26,765 nucleotides of DNA. It comes from a candidate division FCPU426 bacterium (GTDB lineage Bacteria > Oederibacteriota > PGYV01 > Palsa-1178). A program made the translations under genes and the position numbers. The notes below the pieces were generated by a model. It did not search any database. It saw nothing but the letters and a program-made list of their open reading frames with translations, and was not told the origin of the DNA. The DNA lies in assembly GCA_003167475.1 (NCBI GenBank), contig PMTB01000139.1:11291-38055 (forward strand), read 5' to 3'. Shown here piece by piece: positions 23,407-26,765 of this stretch (position 1 is the stretch's first letter; the number at the start of each line of letters is the position of its first letter).

Positions 23407-24819
23407 ATGAAAAAAACCTTGTTGATCGCATTACTTGCCCTGTTTGCCGCTGTTTTAACGGCCGCTCCGAACCTTTACGTATCGCACGAAAAACTCAAAA
23501 AAATAACGGTCATAGACACGGCTGTCAATGAGGTGTTAAGCGAGATCCCCCTGAAAATGTCGGTGGTGGATATAAGGCTCGACTCCGATGAAAAATACCT
23601 CTACTTCATCAGCGCGGATACAAATGCGCTATACAGGATCAGGTGCAAAAACTTAACTGTGGATCCTGATTTTGTGAGCGTGGGTTACGGGCCCACGGGC
23701 CTTGCGGTAAGGAACGACAATAAAGCCGTGTATGTCATAAACGGCAAGTCAAATAATGTCACCATGATTAACACGGATCCCTTTGAGGCCGCGGGAGACC
23801 CCATAAGCCTGCCGGGCTCCCCGAAAGCCATCGTGATAACCGATGACGACAGGAAAGCATATATTGCCCTCTCAGATATGGGCGGAGTGGCGCTGCTGGA
23901 CTTAAGCACCAATAAGGTGACAGGCGTGATCCCGGTGAGCACGGACCCATGGGCAATGTGCACTTATAATAACAGGCTTCTTTTTGTGTCAAATGAAGGC
24001 ATGGCCAGCGTCTCTGTCATTGATATGAGGAAAAATACAGTCATAAACGAGATGGTGACCACCGATATGCCGCGGGGAATGGCCGCGTATAACAACATGC
24101 TGTATGTTTCCGTCACAAACGGAATAGACATATTTGAACTAAGGGGTTTCACAAAACCGTCGTCGGTGGGGCTTGATTACCCCGTATATGGATGCGGTTT
24201 CGGTAAAGTTGCCTCGGGCCCGAAGATCTTTGTGGCGGGCCATGAGGCGGGCGCCGCTGCCGGTAAAGTGGCGGTCATAAACCCGGACTCCGGTGAAATA
24301 ACCACCGAAATAGCGGTTGCTGGCGCGCCCAAGTTCCTGGAGATTAGGAAGATAAGGCCGACACCCGTCCCGACAGCAGTGCCTACCAAAACATTCACAC
24401 CTGTACCGGCGGCTACACCCATACCAACAGAAACAGCCACAAAAGTCCCGAAGAAAACCCCGACGCCGGAGGACACGGCAACAAGGGTGCCCGTAAAAAA
24501 GAAAGCGAAGAAAAAAGCCACGCCAATCCCAATCCCGACCGCAACCCCTGATCTAATGCTTCGCTCTGATATAACGGGAAGGGTGTTCATGGATAATAAC
24601 CCGGTTACCAACGGGATCAAAATGAAGGCATTGAGCAAACATACGGACAAAGTGTATACCACTTACACAAACCAGGATGGAAGGTTTAAATTCACGGCCC
24701 TGCCCATAGGCGCGTATGTCATCACGGTTGAGGCCACCTTTATACAGGAAAAAGCCGTGGCTGTCACGGTAAACAGGGGAAAGAACGAAGAACTCACAAT
24801 AGACACCAAGAAGAGGTAA
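23407..24819 (+). CDS. Secreted YVTN-type beta-propeller protein with Thr/Pro linker and C-terminal Ig-like domain
   Basis: This 470-residue exported protein has a signal peptide at about 1-20 (LLIALLALFAAVLTAA). A seven-bladed-type propeller region follows to about 312, with repeats such as NLYVSHEKLKKITVIDT, VGYGPTGLAVRNDNKAVYVI, SVSVIDMRKNTVINE and KVAVINPDSGEITTEI. A Thr/Pro/Lys-rich flexible linker covers about 315-378 (PTPVPTAVPTKTFTPVP-like). A C-terminal carboxypeptidase-regulatory-like sandwich (about 385-470) has ITGRVFMDNNPV and TNQDGRFKFTALPIGAYVIT. There is no LPXTG or membrane anchor. GGAGGG precedes the ATG. It probably works in the envelope as a binding or scaffold protein. 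The partner is unknown; its gene is followed 4 bases later by the metal transporter gene. Confidence 0.75.
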   Translation: MKKTLLIALLALFAAVLTAAPNLYVSHEKLKKITVIDTAVNEVLSEIPLKMSVVDIRLDSDEKYLYFISADTNALYRIRCKNLTVDPDFVSVGYGPTGLAVRNDNKAVYVINGKSNNVTMINTDPFEAAGDPISLPGSPKAIVITDDDRKAYIALSDMGGVALLDLSTNKVTGVIPVSTDPWAMCTYNNRLLFVSNEGMASVSVIDMRKNTVINEMVTTDMPRGMAAYNNMLYVSVTNGIDIFELRGFTKPSSVGLDYPVYGCGFGKVASGPKIFVAGHEAGAAAGKVAVINPDSGEITTEIAVAGAPKFLEIRKIRPTPVPTAVPTKTFTPVPAATPIPTETATKVPKKTPTPEDTATRVPVKKKAKKKATPIPIPTATPDLMLRSDITGRVFMDNNPVTNGIKMKALSKHTDKVYTTYTNQDGRFKFTALPIGAYVITVEATFIQEKAVAVTVNRGKNEELTIDTKKR

Positions 24820-24823
24820 TATT

Positions 24824-25738
24824 TTGGACAACAATAACTGCGAAGGGCTTGCTGACAGGATAAAAAAGCAAAAAGAGAAGATAATAATGCTGTCGGTGGC
24901 CTCGAACATCGCGCTTGTGCTGATGAAGCTTGTCGTCGGTGTGATGACCGGGCTGGTCAGCATCGTGGCCGAGGCGCTGCACTCCGCGAACGATTTGCTG
25001 GCTTCGGTGATAGCTTACTTCGGTGTGAAAGGTTCGCTCGCGCCGGCTGATAAGGACCACCCTTACGGCCACGGCAAGGTTGAGATAATCACGGGATGGA
25101 TAGAGAACATCCTTATACTTATCATAGGCCTGGGGATAATATACGAAGGCTATCTTAAAATAATCAACAAAACGCACCCGAAGCTGATAATTGCCGGCAT
25201 AGTGGTAATGCTAGTTTCTGGGCTTGTGAACTGGCTGGTTTCCGTTTATCTCATAAAAAAAGGGAAAGAACTGCGCTCGGTCGGCATAGAGGTGGACGGC
25301 GAGCATTTAAAGGCCGACGTTGTCACATCATTGGGCATAGCGGCCGCGCTTATTATCATGCAGTTCACCGGAATATGGTGGATAGACCCTGTCGGAGCTA
25401 TTTTTGTGGGGCTGTGGGTGATCGGCATATTTATCAGGCTGTCCTACACGCTGACCCACCAGATGATAGACAAGGGATTGAACGACGAAGAACTGGTAAG
25501 AATAGACGCGATGCTCAAGTGTTTCACCGATATAAAGTTTTTCCACAAGGTAAGGACCCGCCAAAGCGGCTCGACAATATTTGTGGACATGCACGTGAAG
25601 GTGGACAAAAACATGACAGTGGAAGCCTCCCACGAACTGACGGTAAAGATAGAGGAGAAGATAGCCCAAATGTACGGGGATGTGAATGTGCTGGTGCATA
25701 TAGAGCCGTTTTATGAAGTTGACGGCGACCAGGAATAG
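24824..25738 (+). CDS. Cation diffusion facilitator (CDF) metal transporter
   Basis: This 304-residue protein should export a divalent metal such as Zn, Fe or Mn in exchange for protons. Six membrane helices cover about residues 20-215. Metal-site motifs are EALHSAND (His53, Asp57) in helix 2, HPYGHGK (His79, His83) after it, and GEHLKADVVTSLG (His161, Asp165) in helix 5. A cytoplasmic ferredoxin-like dimer domain (about 218-300) contains TIFVDMHVKVD and VLVHIEP. The start is TTG 24824, with AGAGG at 24812-24816 inside the end of the previous gene, so the two are coupled. Metal choice cannot be fixed from the sequence; the His-Asp pair in helix 2 fits several metals. Confidence 0.9.
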   Translation: MDNNNCEGLADRIKKQKEKIIMLSVASNIALVLMKLVVGVMTGLVSIVAEALHSANDLLASVIAYFGVKGSLAPADKDHPYGHGKVEIITGWIENILILIIGLGIIYEGYLKIINKTHPKLIIAGIVVMLVSGLVNWLVSVYLIKKGKELRSVGIEVDGEHLKADVVTSLGIAAALIIMQFTGIWWIDPVGAIFVGLWVIGIFIRLSYTLTHQMIDKGLNDEELVRIDAMLKCFTDIKFFHKVRTRQSGSTIFVDMHVKVDKNMTVEASHELTVKIEEKIAQMYGDVNVLVHIEPFYEVDGDQE

Positions 25739-25806
25739 TTTATTCGTTTGACGTTTTTTTAAGCCGTTGTAAGTCACCGGATTAGGCGGTCGTCATGTTC
25801 CGGATT

Positions 25807-25835
25807 TTGCACCTTATAGCAAACCACTGTATAAC
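25807..25835 (+). promoter_or_regulatory. Promoter of the tRNA-Arg gene remnant
   Basis: TTGCAC (25807-25812) and TATAAC (25830-25835) are separated by 17 bases. The -10 ends 5 bases before the first base of the tRNA, so transcription would begin at or next to the mature 5' end. The promoter appears intact although the gene is not. Confidence 0.6.
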
Positions 25836-25840
25836 AGCGT

Positions 25841-25883
25841 GCCCTCGTAGCTCAGTGGATAAAGCAGAGGTTTCCTAAACCTT
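25841..25883 (+). pseudogene. 5' portion of tRNA-Arg(CCU), truncated after the anticodon stem
   Basis: GCCCTCG (acceptor 5' strand), TA, the D-arm GCTCAGTGGATAAAGC and the complete anticodon arm GAGGT-TTCCTAA-ACCTT can be laid out in order, with anticodon CCT at 25874-25876. No variable loop, T-arm or matching acceptor strand follows; a GGTTCGAATCC-like T-arm is not present further downstream either. The D stem carries a C-A mismatch (AAGC instead of GAGC) and the anticodon stem a G-U pair, which suggests some decay. The break coincides with a switch to AT-rich DNA. It is best read as a tRNA gene disrupted by an integrated element. Confidence 0.7.
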
Positions 25884-25964
25884 CCTAAATTTCATCTTCC
25901 ATTATATTTTACAATACTCTATCCCTGTGTCAATATGTATAAGTCTAGAGTGGTATAACTTGTG

Positions 25965-25983
25965 GTGGATAGAGTAGAGGTTT
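25965..25983 (+). repeat. Direct repeat of the tRNA D-arm/anticodon-stem region
   Basis: GTGGATAGAGTAGAGGTTT matches 25855-25873 of the tRNA remnant at 17 of 19 positions, 110 bases downstream and in the same orientation. It could be a second attachment-site remnant or a piece of another tRNA. The 25883-25965 interval between the copies holds no gene that I can find. Confidence 0.45.
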
Positions 25984-25995
25984 GAGGGTTTTTCA

Positions 25996-26023
25996 TTGAC
26001 AATCAGACACTTAAGGGTAGAAT
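25996..26023 (+). promoter_or_regulatory. Promoter of the island membrane-protein gene
   Basis: TTGACA (25996-26001) and TAGAAT (26018-26023) are 16 bases apart; the -35 is perfect and the -10 matches five of six. Transcription would start near 26030, about 30 bases before the ATG at 26061. Confidence 0.65.
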
Positions 26024-26060
26024 AATGCTGATAAAAGTTTAGTTGGTGGGAGAGATTAAC

Positions 26061-26597
26061 ATGAAGGGTAAAGATGGCAGAATTGATTTTTTGGAGATAT
26101 CCATTGAAATACAGCAAAAATTTGAATTCTATTTCATCGCATTAATATTCACAATTCTTGGATTAACAGTACAGTCAGCAACTTTCACCATGCGGTATTA
26201 TCAATTTTGGTTTGAAATGGGTGCTTGGTTATGTTTGTTTACATCCAGTATTTTTGGACTACTTAGAATTGAAAAATTATATAAACCTTGGGAAATAATG
26301 TCGAGTATGAGGATAAAAAAGGATATATTAGAATCTATAAATGACAATTTAAAAGAAGAACCTATAGCAGTAAAGGATGTTAGAGAATACACAGATAATT
26401 TTATAACAAAGAAAGTTCTTAATGAGATGAAAATAAAACATGAAGGGGAACGCTATTTATTGGCTATTGAACAAGACAAGATTAACAAAGAGCATAAGTT
26501 GCAATACAAAATAATGAAAGGCACTTTTGTGCTTGGAATTGTCAGTCTTGTTATATCACGTTTTTTGTTGAATCTATCAAAAATGTTTCATCCATAA
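26061..26597 (+). CDS. Hypothetical membrane protein of the AT-rich island
   Basis: This 178-residue protein has two adjacent membrane spans near the N-terminus (about residues 23-42, FYFIALIFTILGLTVQSA, and 52-69, MGAWLCLFTSSIFGLL). A cytoplasmic, charged helical middle follows (about 75-145), then a third hydrophobic segment close to the C-terminus (about 152-170, GTFVLGIVSLVISRFLL). The layout is like small membrane proteins that are frequent in accessory islands, including some defence-associated ones, but no family is identified. The ATG at 26061 follows GGGAG at 26048-26052; an in-frame TTG at 26043 is less likely. Codon use is AT-rich, unlike the genes before 25739, which points to recent transfer. 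Confidence 0.7.
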   Translation: MKGKDGRIDFLEISIEIQQKFEFYFIALIFTILGLTVQSATFTMRYYQFWFEMGAWLCLFTSSIFGLLRIEKLYKPWEIMSSMRIKKDILESINDNLKEEPIAVKDVREYTDNFITKKVLNEMKIKHEGERYLLAIEQDKINKEHKLQYKIMKGTFVLGIVSLVISRFLLNLSKMFHP

Positions 26598-26606
26598 GGT
26601 GGGTTG

Positions 26607-26765
26607 ATGATACCGAAATATTTTTCTAATAGGGATAAAATACTCACAAAAGACATTGGAGTGGATTTTTGTAAGGCTATTGTTGCTTACCTTGGACGAT
26701 TGTTCAGTGAAAGATATTTAGATCAGTCATTTCCGTCGATTAAGGTGACCTGCCCCAAAAGATTG
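26607..26765 (+). CDS. Start of an unknown gene, cut by the window end
   Basis: An open frame from ATG 26607 runs 53 codons to the window end without a stop. AAGGTGGG precedes it and begins at the stop of the upstream gene, so the two are probably co-expressed. The visible peptide starts MIPKYFSNRDKILTKDIG and has no recognisable motif. The last 20 bases resemble an insertion sequence end, so the native gene may be interrupted there. Confidence 0.5.
   Translation, partial: MIPKYFSNRDKILTKDIGVDFCKAIVAYLGRLFSERYLDQSFPSIKVTCPKRL

Noticed and set aside
25841..26060. Group I intron in the tRNA-Arg(CCU) anticodon loop
   Set aside because: Such introns are known in this tRNA, but here both sides of the anticodon stem are joined and the break is after the stem. 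No 3' exon (T-arm, acceptor strand) is found downstream.

Overview
The window reads as chromosomal DNA from a bacterium that I cannot place, most likely one of the deep-branching Gram-negative candidate phyla. Almost every reading frame is filled by short-gapped genes with GGAGG-type ribosome binding sites and sigma70-type promoters. Base composition is balanced, with heavy use of AGG (Arg) and ATA (Ile) codons. Starts include GTG, TTG and, for one gene, apparently ATA. A Thr/Pro-rich linker in a secreted protein and an EmrAB-type pump fit a free-living Gram-negative-like cell, but no marker gene fixes the taxonomy.

Layout. (1) 1-1245: end of a REP-like repeat, then an RlmI-type rRNA methyltransferase. 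(2) 1288-8597: a promoter and a run of seven same-strand genes. They are a UDP-glucuronate decarboxylase, a YfhO-like membrane glycosyltransferase, a DPM1-like polyprenyl-phosphate sugar synthase, a GalE-like epimerase, a small-molecule methyltransferase, a FabD-like protein that has lost its catalytic residues, and a MntP manganese exporter with an apparent ATA start. (3) 8624-11238: a 65-residue helix-turn-helix protein with a clear terminator, then a consensus promoter and a PcrA/UvrD helicase. (4) 11240-15227: a MITE-like palindrome, a leftward secreted DUF6515-like protein, and a divergent marR-emrA-emrB operon with a palindromic operator. (5) 15230-18956: another MITE-like element and a tight three-gene operon of two paralogous coiled-coil proteins of unknown function plus a dGTPase-family HD phosphohydrolase. 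(6) 18969-25738: REP-like pair, acyl-CoA ligase, NAD synthetase, a DUF523-cyclic-nucleotide-binding fusion, a secreted beta-propeller protein and a CDF metal transporter. (7) 25739-26765: an intact tRNA promoter followed by only the 5' part of tRNA-Arg(CCU), then AT-rich DNA with a two- or three-TM protein and a partial gene. This looks like the edge of an integrated element.

How it fits together. Region 2 supplies and modifies nucleotide sugars and appears to transfer sugars across the membrane on a polyprenyl carrier, so it is probably a cell-surface glycan cluster. The marR operon is a self-contained, probably autoregulated drug efflux system. The two coiled-coil paralogues share an N-terminal acidic motif and an unnamed C-terminal domain, and are translationally linked to the dGTPase. 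This is the part of the window least explained by known families.

Five different families of palindromic repeats lie between genes, each starting within about a dozen bases of a stop codon. Both window ends also fall in or near repeat-like sequence, as expected if the window is a contig broken at repeats.
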